Shown here piece after piece: positions 50,963 through 63,200 of a stretch of DNA of 64,000 nucleotides. How positions within the stretch are numbered: position 1 is the first letter of the stretch; the number at the start of each line of letters is the position of its first letter. The DNA lies in assembly GCA_905182985.1 (NCBI GenBank), contig CAJJDN010000030.1:206432-270431 (forward strand). Reading direction: 5' to 3'. The translations under genes were made by a program, and so were the position numbers. The notes beneath the pieces are model-generated. The model saw only the letters and a list, made by a program, of their open reading frames with translations, was not told where the DNA came from and searched no databases. The DNA comes from Paramecium sonneborni. Taxonomy: Eukaryota > Ciliophora > Oligohymenophorea > Peniculida > Parameciidae.

Positions 50963-53900
50963 ATGTTTGCTTAAAAATAGATTACTAACAAGTTACTATT
51001 GGCTAAGCTTAGAGAGATTGAAGAAAGAAATGATACACAGTCATCTCCATCATTCATGAATCAGACTGTTACCATTAATAATTAGCATATAAGTGATTAA
51101 ATTAGAAAGGCTAAATAAGAAGCATTAAGCTTACATACAAGTTGCAAATCAACTTAGCATTCTCCAAAAACTTCCTTAGATCTTTCAGAATTTATTAAAC
51201 AAACTAAAATTTAATAAATGACCTAATAAAAATTGTTGATGGACAAAAAGTTTCAAAGACTTACTATTTCTAAAGTACGTGATGATGTCAGTCATTTTTA
51301 TGATTAAATAAGATAGCCTAAAACAACAAGTAAGTTTATTTTCATAAATAGGGGAGTAACGCAGCTTTTAGTCCAGACGTTAAGGAACAACTTTCCATAA
51401 AAAATCACGTAGTGGATAACAGATTCATTTGATTAATATGAAAGAATATTAAAAATTAGAAGGTAGTTTGAATAAAGAAATATCCTCTTTGCATACAGAA
51501 GATCCAGGTGGAAGAGTTTAGAGTATACAATTAAAAGATTGGTTTTAAAAATAATAATCTCAAGATTTGATACCACTATTAACGGTTACAATGAATGAAT
51601 TAATTAAATCATTGAAAAGAGAATGTTTAGAAAGAGGAGAGTTAGTTGAATAAATTTGGGAAAAAGTTATTCATATGGTTAATAAAATTTAATTTGATGC
51701 TGAATTATTAGTTAAAAAAAATGATGTCTTAGTAATGGATGAATAAGCTAAAGTTTTTTTTATTTATTAAGAAAAAATGTCTGATTTATAAACTTAGATT
51801 TAAGATGTTTCATTTAAATACTCTTAAGAAGTTGTTCAACACAACGTTTGCAAATAAGAATATTAGGAATTAGAGACCAATTTCAAAAAAAACAGAGCAT
51901 AATTAAATGATTTAAGAAAAATTGCATCATTTTTATAAAAGAAATTAAAGCAATCTCATTAAGAAATAGAAATCCTAAATAGAAAATTGTAAACAATTAC
52001 TTAAAAGTAATTAGAATCATAATAGTAATAATATCAAAAGGACATTAATAGTAGTCACTAATAGGGTAATAGTTAAAAGATTTTAATAAAATAAGAGAGT
52101 ATGTTCTCATAAAGATAATCATAAATTTTGCAACCTCCTTTATTAAACCAGGTATAATAATCTTAGCCACAGAAAGTCTTGTAACATATAACCAATTAAA
52201 ATTAAATATAATCAGGAAGAAGAATGTCTTATTTAGGTAATTCTTAAATACAATAAACTTAATAAGAGAAATCAAGTTCATCTGAAGATGATGATTTGAT
52301 GGAGGGTTTATTGGATGATAAAAATATAATAGAGATGGATAATATGGTTATGAATATGGATAAGATTATAAAAGTAGCTTGTGTAGAAACTTAAGTTGAA
52401 CCAGACATTCTACATTTATATTAGAAAACTTAAGAAATCCAAACAAATATAACAATGATGGCAAAGGATTACAATTTGATTACTGATTCTTAAGCTAAAA
52501 TCTATAGTGTATTGGATCAATATAAATAAAGAAGCCAAGTAGAAGAGGCTCTAAAATTATGTGAAGACAAACCAAATAAAGGATTTTCAGGAAGATAATT
52601 AAATTAGATTATTGAATCTAAATTTCTCAATAAAGATTTACCCTCACCAGGAATAAATAAAATAACTCAATTAAGACAAGATTCTTTTAGATCTAAAAAA
52701 GCTATCAATTAATCAAATGAGTAAGTAACTAGCAATGATTAGAGCATGGATAATAATTCCGATAAATATTTAGATTTAGAAAAAGTTAAAACTCTTGTTA
52801 TAATGATGCAGAGTTTGGAAAATAAAAACAAAGAACTTTAATATATAATTGATTAGATGAATGAAAGATGTAATTAACACATACAAGAATTAGAAGACAC
52901 AAGAAGTAGAGCAGTATCTATTGGAACATTTAAAATTTTGAAAGAGTAATAATAACAATAGTAAATGACATAATAACAATTGGATGGAGAGTCATCTCCT
53001 GAATAATTTGCAAAATTCAATTCATCTTAGAAAATGATTAGAAGATAGAAAGATAATAAGAAGTTAAATTAAGCTAAATTGATTTTCAAAGGTCCTTAAT
53101 TGGGTCAGAAAGTAAATATAGTATATGAATTCTAAAAAATTAATGCAGGTCCATAATTGGTTGAAAAAATTAAATTAAAGTAATTACCAAAAATTAAGCA
53201 TTTTATGCCTTTAAAATTACTTTTAAAACAAATAACTGTAATTTATTAAGATAGAATACAACAGTAAAAAGATAATTAAGCTTTTAAAGATTAAGATATG
53301 GCTTCATTTGTTTATAGTTATTTTTTACAATAATTTGGTATAAAAAAGATAGCTGAATAGAAATTCTTGATTCTCTTAGTATCTGTCAAACATTATAAAT
53401 AACTGGTAAGAATTAACAATTTTGCAAAATTCTTAGGTTTATTTGATGACTGTGTTAATTATACAATAGATGAGATGAAAAAATATTTGGAAGCTTTTGA
53501 TTATGTGACAAATATTTCAACTTTGGGTATATCAATAGGAGATTAAGAATCAGAGGTCAGATATTTTGTACCTTACGTTAGAGCATAACAATATATAGGA
53601 ATGTTTGCAGATTCAAGAATGACAATTGAAGAGAAAGAGGAATTGAAAAAGGAATTAGATTTATTAAAAGAAGTAGATACAAAAACAACTAATAGATAAC
53701 CAGTCATAGATTTTGATTAATTTATGATTCAAATGTTTGTGAAATATAAAATATTAGTAAGTAGAGCTAAAGAATATGTAATCAATGCATTTGCTGCATG
53801 TGATTTAGGTAATAACATAATATATATTAAATTAGATGGGAATGGAATGTGTAATTTTGAAGAATGGTATTTATTACTTAGACATATAGAACCTGATAGA

Positions 53901-54452
53901 TTAACAAATGATGAGATTTCTGAAATATTCTTCACAAATGCTGATTTACTAATTAAAGGAGAATAGAATTTTTCATTTGAAAAGTTTGCAGTAGTGTGTG
54001 TAGAATACGGTTTATTTTCAGAAGAAGCTTAAAACTAATTTTTATAAATAAAAGGGACAAAAACCGAGATAATGATATAAGTAAGAATAGTTAATAAAAA
54101 TTGCTAGTTTTAAAAATTAATTGATGGATGGATAGGATAGAGAAAGATAATAGAATAAAGATTTGAGTAATTAACTTTATTAGAAACTGAGAAGATAGAT
54201 TCTTGGAGAGAGATAATCGAGACTTTGGAGAGGAAAATATATGATTTAAAGGAACATTTAACTTAGGCTGGAGTAGAGAAGAAAGTAAAACCACTTTTGA
54301 TAGCAAATTTGTTATTAAATCAAGAATCTGAAATGTTGTTAGAATTATAAGAAGATATGGATGAAGATGGATCACCTAAAGCAAGTAGATTTCAACAAAA
54401 TTTTGGTTCGAATGAATCGATTCGTATACAAATGGATATTATAAAGGAATGA
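50963..54452 (+). CDS. EF-hand, coiled-coil protein, 1,146 aa, unknown role
   Basis: ATG 50963, introns 51330-51351 (22 nt) and 53809-53835 (27 nt), TGA 54450-54452; 1,147 codons. The first 700 residues are polar with several coiled coils and Gln runs. From about 700 a more conserved part follows (FIPLKLLLKQI-type text, ASFVYSYFLQQFGIKKIAEQ, LVRINNFAKFLGLFDDC) resembling axonemal or basal-body EF-hand proteins. One good EF-hand loop, DLDGNGMCNFEE, sits at about 940-951; splicing of the 27-nt intron is required to form it. A second, degenerate hand may precede it. After it come coiled-coil helices (WREIIETLERKIYDLKEH). It starts 40 bp after the TTLL stop. A calcium-regulated ciliary or cortical role is plausible, not shown. 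Confidence 0.8.
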
Positions 54453-54471
54453 TGAATTAAAATTAAAATAT

Positions 54472-55751
54472 ATGTTTTCATCACTATCTACAAGTTACGA
54501 TGATTTATGGAAGGCCATTATAAGACCTCCAAGAGATAACGAGTATACAGAGTAAGATTTAGGTATCATAAATATGTATATTTAGATCTAAGTTAATCAA
54601 AAATATAAGGAGTATAGATTAAGAGAAAAGACTTTTAAATAAAAAATAAGAGAGGACTAAAATTGGAATGCTCATTTTTTGAGCCAGTTTAAAAACCATG
54701 TGAACAATTACCATGTGTAATATACTTGCATGGTAATAGTAGTAACAGATTAGAGTGTTTGCCTTCATTATTTGTTCTTCTTCCGGTATTGTTATATAAA
54801 TAAATATAATAGCAATTTATCTAAGTGTTTAGTTTTGATTTTGCAGGTTGTGGTAAATCTGATGGTGATTATATTTCACTTGGATGGTATGAAAGAGATG
54901 ATGTTGAAGTTGTTGTTGAATGGTTACGTTAAAGCAACAAAGTTTCTACTATAGGATTATGGGGAAGATCTATGGGTGCCGTTACTGCCTTAATGCATGC
55001 AGATAGAGATCCTAGTATTGCCGGTTTAGTTTTGGATAGTGCATTTTCAAATTTAAAATCATTAGCAGAAGAATTAGCTAAGTAATATGCTCAAAAGGTT
55101 CCATCATTTGCTATATCAGCTGGATTGTCTATGATAAGAAAAACTATTTAATCCAAAGCTAATTTTGATATTGAAAATATCAATCCTCTTAAGAATCATG
55201 TTTCTAAGGCTTTCATACCTGCATTCTTTATTGCTGCCGAAGAAGATACTTTCGTTTTACCTCATCATACTAAAAAATTATATGAAGCCTATGCTGGTGA
55301 TAAAAATATTGTACTCCTTTTATAAAAATTTTAAATAGTCTATAGTCCCTGGTGACCATAATTCTAGGAGGCCTTCATATGTTATGAATTCTATAGCCAT
55401 ATTCTTTTATAATACTCTATAAGTTAAACATTTAGTCCCTGAATTTAAGGTAAATTACTTTTCTATTACATACAGCCTAATATCTAGAAATCTGATAACC
55501 ATTAATTTGAAGATACCAATTTCATACATAAATACAATAATCATGTTGGTAATGCAATTCAAGTTCAGGGAGCTTTGAATGATTTTGATGACGATGAAGA
55601 TTTAAGAAGAGCCATTGAAGAAAGTCTAAAAATATCTAATTCAGAACCTAATCCATAAAATTAATAAAACTCATAAAATAGACCATAAGTTTAACCACAT
55701 AAACAACCTGAAGACTTATTAAAATTTTCAGATGATGAGAGTTTGCTTTGA
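54472..55751 (+). CDS. ABHD17-like alpha/beta hydrolase with C-terminal ubiquitin-interacting motif, 391 aa
   Basis: ATG 54472, four introns: 54563-54585 (23), 54786-54812 (27), 55311-55338 (28), 55450-55475 (26, CAG); TGA 55749-55751; 392 codons. The hydrolase core shows the oxyanion HGN at residue 79 (YLHGNSS), FSFDFAGCGKSDGDYISLG, the nucleophile elbow GRSMG with Ser150, Asp242 in EEDTFV and His270 in VPGDHN: a complete triad. This pattern belongs to the ABHD17/FAM108 and related plant-ciliate serine hydrolases; animal ABHD17 removes palmitate from proteins. Beyond the domain, DEDLRRAIEESLK at about 338-352 is a clear ubiquitin-interacting motif, followed by a Gln/Asn/Pro-rich tail. The gene begins 19 bp after the EF-hand gene's stop. 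Confidence 0.9.
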
Positions 55752-55765
55752 AAACATGATTAAGA

Positions 55766-56860
55766 TCATTCGTTTAATTTATCAACTATTTCACATAAAA
55801 CTTATGAAGTTTATCTGAATTATTTTGGTATCTATGATAATTATCCTAATCTTTATTCTATGCTATCTAATTCTAAATGAGGTTTAAATCTTTGCATTGC
55901 CAAAGTAGAGACAGACAACTTTTAATCTTCTTCTCTCATCCCCAATTATTCTCTTAGTTTTGAAATCTCTAATTCTTCAATTTAAATCTAGGATTTATTA
56001 ACCTAAATACATTATCGCTCATTCTTTTAATTGCATTCAAATTATTTTATAATAACAAATTCTCTATTGCTTCACTCATATATGTAAGATCATCCATCAA
56101 GGTCAAATCAAATTTGTCTATCATTCTTTATTCTCCATTTATATATTGTATTTCACGAATGCAACACATTTTTGCTATGTCCTAAAAGTCTATTAATTCA
56201 TCAGCTGATTATTTCAATAAGATTTTTTTTAAATTCTTTTTCATACCAATTAAATTTTTTACCACTTAAAACATCTTTCTTGAATTATTTAAATATTCCT
56301 AAAATATAATTTTATCTCTATACTTTTAATTAATGTAAATTATGTATTAAATTAAATATTTATTTGCTAAAATTAATATATTGTTAAGCTTATGGATTCT
56401 TAATGGTTTACAAAAGTGAATATTTTTTTTTTTATTCCTGCTATTCTTTGACTTTTTTAAATCTTTATATTAAAGTTTAGCTTTCGAGTTTCATTATTTC
56501 AGTTTCAGTTCTAATTTTTTTCATTACAGCCTATTTTGTTGGTTATTTTTATTTTCTGATCGAATTTAGATGATCTAAATAATCATGCAAGTTTTATTCA
56601 TCGCTTCTCTATATTCGAGGTGTAAGAATTGGTAATTGCTTTTATCTAGGTGTTATCGTACTTTCTCCATTGATAGTTGTTTCATTTCCAGGCAGAGCAG
56701 TAATATTGAGAGGACGAATCTTGCATGCATTTCCTTACCTTATAGGTGTAACTGATTAAAATCTCTAAATAGGTCTTAATGATGAAGGTTTATGAGTAGT
56801 AATAGTTTCTGAATGTTTGAATGTTGGAAACACTAGATGATTTTTATATATGAGACTCAT
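55766..56860 (-). CDS. Coiled-coil protein, 348 aa, unknown
   Basis: ATG 56858-56860, introns 56299-56323 (25 nt) and 55988-56010 (23 nt), TGA 55766-55768; 349 codons. A basic, Ser/Thr/Pro-rich N-terminal 100 residues (HKPSSLRPIQRFQSVTPIR, LPILTPRIQRSDEQN) is probably disordered and may bind microtubules or be phosphorylated at TP sites. Residues about 115-310 are mostly helical (MKKIRTETEIMKLESQ, IEELEISKLREQLGM), and the protein ends CEIVDKLNE. No family recognised. It is convergent with the hydrolase gene; their stop codons are 14 bp apart. Confidence 0.75.
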
Positions 56861-57298
56861 TAAAAAATTATATAATTTTTATCATCTCTTTTATTTTTAC
56901 TTTATTTATATACTCACATATCTATTTAATTACAGCATAGTTAATTTCATTCTTCATTCTTACTCAACCTTTCTTCACAACATTAATTTTTATCAAATTT
57001 TTAAATTACATAATTTGACCAAGCGATCGACTAATCAAATGGACCAATTTGAATGGATAAAGACTTTAAAGTAATAAAAATGTAAAAAATTCAATTATTA
57101 TGAAATTAAACCCATAATGGAAATATAAACTAATTAGAACACTTAAATTATAATTATCACTAAATAGATTGAAATACCAATTTCCATAAAACTTAATCCA
57201 ATAGTTGACTGGAAAGTAATATTTCGCATAAAAAATAAGAATATTGAAGAATAGGTGTTATTATTTAATTAATAATAATTAATAATCATTCTAAATAT
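56861..57298. other. Intergenic region with a weak open frame
   Basis: 438 bp between the minus-strand coiled-coil gene start and the anoctamin stop. A plus-strand frame from ATG 57039 to TGA 57396-57398 is open for 120 codons and begins MDQFEWIKTLK, with WKVIFRIKNKN-like text, but it overlaps the anoctamin 3' end and degenerates into AT-rich low complexity. I do not call it a gene. Confidence 0.4.
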
Positions 57299-60200
57299 TC
57301 ACAATCTCTTTTTTTAACCAATTTATTACTATTATAATAACTCTTGTTCTTATTATTATTTTAATTTATCTTATTGCTAAATAAATTTGATATCTTGAGT
57401 GTAAAAATTATCTTATTTAAAATAATCAAATTAAGATGCAGCATAAATAAAATCTAAATTACCATTTAAATCTATTTGATTTTGAAATTGTTTTAATAAC
57501 TCTTCAACTATACTAGTTGCTTAAAACACTTTTAATTCAGTAGAACTATTATGATCTTTAGCAATATTTCCTACTTCCTCTATAATAAAAGCATCCAAAA
57601 TTTAAGGTATTGTATGTCTATATGGAGAGTCAAACTTCTCCCAAAGCTAATATAATTTAAGATTTTATTCAAACAATCCTTTGGTAATAATTCTTAATTC
57701 ATCAATATTGAACTGTTGAAATTCAATAACTTATTCAATATATTTGATATATAGAGATTTTAACCACCTTTTTTATTAACCCATTAAATAATAAAGTACC
57801 CCTTTTGTGGGATGCGAATTATTTGAATAAAAGTCTCTTAAAGAATCATTGACAAAGCTTATTTAATTAATTAACTTAATTAATTGTTCTCCTTCTTAAT
57901 ACATTCTTATTCGTAACAATTAGAATTTCGGAACAAAATAATGAACTTTGATCATATATTAATCTTGAAAATACTCACATAATTCTAAAGCTCTGTCTAT
58001 AGATTAATGAATCCATGATAATATAATTACTTTATTAATACCATATTCTACACTATTTAGGATGACCTATTCAAAAGAAAGAAGTTACTTTCTTAATTCT
58101 GCATCTTAAAATTCTTCTTAAGTTAATTCTTTCTATTGTATTTTCTGACTTACAATTAATTTTATTGATTATATTTAACTTGCAATCTCCTTCAGTCTTT
58201 GTTTACAATTCTTTTTCAAATTCATTTCCATTATCTGAATTCCTTCATTTTTTAAATTATTTAAAAGATATTCGGATATAATATAAAAAACTTTTAGTTG
58301 TTATGAACGAAAAGGTAAAGTTTGTAAAAAATAAAGTAGATCTGTAAATTGAATATCAATTTCAAAAATTTACTATTATTCATTCTATTTTTATTACTAG
58401 TATTATGATTATTATCTACCTCTATTAGTATGATGAGATTATTAATAAAGAAATTAATATTATAAATTTAAAACTGATTCAACATGAATCAATATTTATT
58501 CATGAATGAATGTTTCATCAATTACATTATTATAATATTAATCTGATTCTTCTTAAATACAATCAAATAATTATAAATTAAATCGATTCATTATTTCTTC
58601 ATTTTAAATATTATTTTAAAAATGAAATATATTTTTTTCAATTTTAATAATTACAGCTTATTCAAACTGTGAAGATTTTATATAGTTTAAAACATGTTTA
58701 GAGCAATTATAAGCTTATTGATAATCATATCTACAAACATAATATCTACTCAATTAATGACAAATAAGAGCATGAAACAATGTTTTTTCAGTTAATTAAT
58801 ATCGTGAGACTTTACTGTGCAGTTAATCTACTTCTTCACCTATTTACATATTAAAATATAAAAGCAATGATTCATAAAGTTGAATCATCTTAGTGAATCT
58901 GCCATCCAAAAGCAATTAACGAAGTTGACTTCTAATTTAGATTTATTATTCTTCCATATTCTCATGATAAAGAGAAAAATAAAATAAACATTATGAATCT
59001 AATAAAAGCTCCTTATATTATTAAATGGTTGGATATCTTATATAAAGTTAATCATATGGTTTAATAATTTTCATATCCTATGATTTTGTGAAAAAAGTAA
59101 ATATTTTCAGATCCATATCGAAACCATCATGAGATTCTTCTAATAAAATTGATTTATTTTATTGCATTTTTTAAATTAGTCTTATAAATATATCTACTTA
59201 ATCAATCAACTAAAAGCTTATGAATTATTATATTAACAATAAAATAAAAATTGATGGGTTAATATTATAATTGATAATCCTCTTTATTGCTTCAAATGTA
59301 AATTATAAACTAACACCCTATTATAAACTTAGATTAATAAATGTATAAAGCTATTAGTATTTTACAAATCCTATCGCCTCATCATCAAGTAAATTACAAT
59401 AATCATGTAATTAAACTATTTATGCAGCCTTCAACATTAAGTGATATGATTCTTATTACTTATTTTCCTCTATTTAATTTAAAGCAGTTTACAATTAGGT
59501 TAACTCAAATTAATTTTAATTAAAAATATTTTCAATGTGTTTGGGTGAATAAGCATAACATATTGCTAATAAATATGTTATTCTTAGTTAACTTAAACTA
59601 AAATGTTAAAACCAAGATTCTTCCAAGTAATAATATTGATATTTATATTATTTTATGAAATTCTTTAACTCCAATATTTTCGATTTATCTTCATATTTTC
59701 TATTTAGTTTCTAATGATTTTATATATTTTAATTGATAATAATATTTGTTGATTAATAATTATCCATATGTAATAATTACATTTATAATCTTATTTTTAG
59801 TAAGATGAATCTAATATCATCCTTTTCCTATTCCAAAAAATCACATAATATTTACCTATTTGTCAAGGTCTTGTTTATTAAGCTTTGGGTCATTAACTAA
59901 ACCCACATATATTAAAAATCACTACTATCTATAATGTCATATATCTCATTGAAATTTGATTCATTCCACTTTCTGATTTTTAAAATTAAGTATTTTCCTA
60001 ATTCACAATCTTCTTAAGTTTTTATAAAATCTTATTAAACTTCATATTTCATTAATTATAAAATTTAGAATTTTAAATTATCATAAAGAGGTATGTTTTA
60101 GATTTATAACCTAATAAATTATTAACTGTACTAATCAAACATTACATTTTATTCATCAAACCATACAATTAATTATAAATATTAGAAATATATGTATTGC

Positions 60201-63200
60201 ATACAATAATTTAAATTATGTGGAATTTCTTCCAATATATTAAATTCATTATTAGGTTTATTAAATAAATCTATTGCCTCATCATCATCCATCTAAGGAG
60301 AAAATTAATCTAAATTAAACATTTCTAAGCTTATCTGTCTTGCTTATTCTAAAATGACAGGTAACTATACTGGTTTGATAATTTTTTATGTATTTTTAAT
60401 GCTATCATCAATTAAAAAGCTTGCAAAACCATAATTTTTATTAAAGTATTATTTTATACTTTAAACAACATTTAGTTAATTATTGTATCTCTATAATTGA
60501 GATTTGTATTGAATGATTGCGTTTAAATATTCTTAATTATATCTTAGGGTTTCTAATAAAAACATTCTCTATTCTGAAAATAATTTTGTATTTTATTTAT
60601 TTTTTTTTCTCTTCCTAAGAAGTGTATGTTATTCATTTAGATTTAAATTTTAAAATTCTATATTAAGGCATAACTGTCTAATAATTAGATTGATTTCATT
60701 TGAACAACTTTGTATTCCTGTGAGTAAATTATTAAGATCTTCATCAAATTCTATCTTCATAGCACAACTTGTAGCAATTTTTAAATAATAAATCAATATA
60801 ATATCTAAGTTTCTTTACATATAATTTGGCTATAGAATTATTTTAGAGATTTCTTCTTTTAATGATTTTGAAAAAATAAACACGGCATCTTTGTTTTATG
60901 GTGGATATTCTCTTTTCAATATATTATCAAATTATTGTATTAAATTTAATGCTTAATCATAGAACTTCATTCTGAAAGAGCAGTTAATCTTATGTAAAAA
61001 TAATTAAATTTAAGAATGAAATGATTAATCTGGCTACTTAAAAATATCAGAGGCATATTAAATCTCTTTAAACTTATGTTATTTTTTTATTTCAAATACA
61101 ATTTAATCAATTGTAATATTATTATCTAACATAGCTCTTAAAATATCAGTTAATTTATGATCCATTTATTCTAACTACTCATAAGGATCATCTACTTGCT
61201 TTAAGCAAATCATTTAAATAATAACTTTTGCTAAATTATATAAAGGCTATTCATTCTTTAACGTATTCAACAAAGCATATTATCGACCATCAAGAAAATA
61301 ATTATAAATACTTATATATGGATGAGGTTTCGATTTCATTAATATCAGATTTGCATATAAAAATTCATGGATTTCTTCTAATTTATAATCGATTCCATAT
61401 GTTTTTCTAAATTTAATGACTTACCATAAACTTATAGGTTTCTCAAACTCATATAAACATAAGCAATATCCTTTAATTACAAAATCATCTATTTAATCTA
61501 TAATATTTGATAATCTTAAGTAATTTTTACTCTCTGCATAGTAAACTCCATGTTTACTATCTAATTTTTGTTAGAATTACAATTTTTAATTTTAGGTTAC
61601 TTATAAAAATTATACTAAATATTCTTAATCATTTTTTTTTCCTAACCAAGTATTATCATGGAAATGTTTGATTAATTCTATGTTTTCTATTTAAAATTAT
61701 TCTTCAATAAAAAATTACATTGCAATTTCTTATAATTTTGTAGTCCAAGCATCAAAAATAAATGTATCTCTAAGTTAATCAATAACTGTTTTAAAAATAT
61801 ATGATTTTTTCGGATATAATATGTAGTGTTAAATATTCAAAGATTAAGATGTAAGTGGAAAAGTTATTTAATCAATTTATTCAAATGATAATTAACTAAC
61901 CATATTAATAAATTCTTTCATACTATAGCCATCCATTTTCTAATTATTTTCTAACAATTTATTATATTATTTGTGAATATTACTTTTTAAAGAAAAAGTT
62001 CCATTTTGAACAGATGTTTTTGTTAATATATGTATATTCTATATAGCTGATCTCCTTAATACAGTTTTCCTAAATCCTCTGATCCAAATAGCTTTTATTT
62101 TTAGTACCACTACTTTTCTGCAATTTAACCACACATTTTTCTCAATATAGTTTTATTACTTCTAAACCATGTTCTCATATTCCTTAATATCATCAGGTTT
62201 GTTACTATTTTTTGTAACTTATTGAAATTTTTTTCTAAATTTTAATTGAGCGTTATCAGAATAAACTTGATGAGTAAGATTATAGTTTTATTTTAAAATA
62301 TATAATTTTCTTAGATCTAAATTTTTAATAGCTAATTTTTTTCTTTTCATATAAAAATGTCTTTAAGTCAGGCGATCTTCTGTCCATAATTTTTTATAAG
62401 TTGTTAGAACTGATAGTTTATACAAATATTTCCAGTATTTAATTAATTTTTTTTTTCTTTGAAAAGGATTGAGATTATTATATTGAATTTCAAATGCCCA
62501 ATTTGATACTCTTTATGAAAATTAATTATGTAACAATTCATATGGTGGATCATCTAGATCTATTTTTTTTGGAAGTACTTTGACTTGTCTTTTTTAATTT
62601 TATTCATCTCTCATTTAACCTTTTCTGATATGTTCTTCAAGATCTGATTGTGAACTAATTGTTTAAAAACTTCCAAACTCCATATTATTAGTTGAATTGA
62701 ATAATTTATATAGTGGAAATCTTTTATAAACATCTTCTTCTTCTTTTTTGATTTTTGATCTTTATTTAGTTTTACTAAAAATTTCTAGAGTTGATTTAAG
62801 AAGGTATTTATGTCTTATTGTTAATTAAGTTAATCTAAAAGGAGTATCTCCAAAAACTGAAGCTATAACAAATTTAAATAGACTGTTTGAAATTAAAAGA
62901 CTTAAGAATACTAAAATTAATTATTCCCCATATTTTTTATTATAGAGTACTGTAATAATACCTGTATTAGTAAGAATGCCAATTTGATTGACAAGATCTA
63001 AAATGTTATTCCAAATACCTAAAGAACTTTCATTTTAAGGCCATGGTCGTTATAGACAATACATAAAAGAATATTTTTTGACTTATATTTATAAAATATT
63101 AAAAGACCATAATAGAAAATAACTAAGAGGAAATGAGTAGCCAAAAATAATAAGCAATGAATAAAGGATTAAAACTTCCATATAATCTTCTAATGTACCA

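Noticed and set aside
56850..57074. Plus-strand ORF of 74 aa under the standard code
   Set aside because: It overlaps the start of the minus-strand coiled-coil gene, is hydrophobic low complexity, and has no family signature. The ciliate-code frame continues further but decays into AT-rich text.
57299..58485. A separate 387-aa gene starting at ATG 58485 with a 23-nt intron at 58400-58440
   Set aside because: The frame closes neatly, but the same frame continues uninterrupted upstream into the anoctamin reading frame without needing an intron, so one long gene is simpler.
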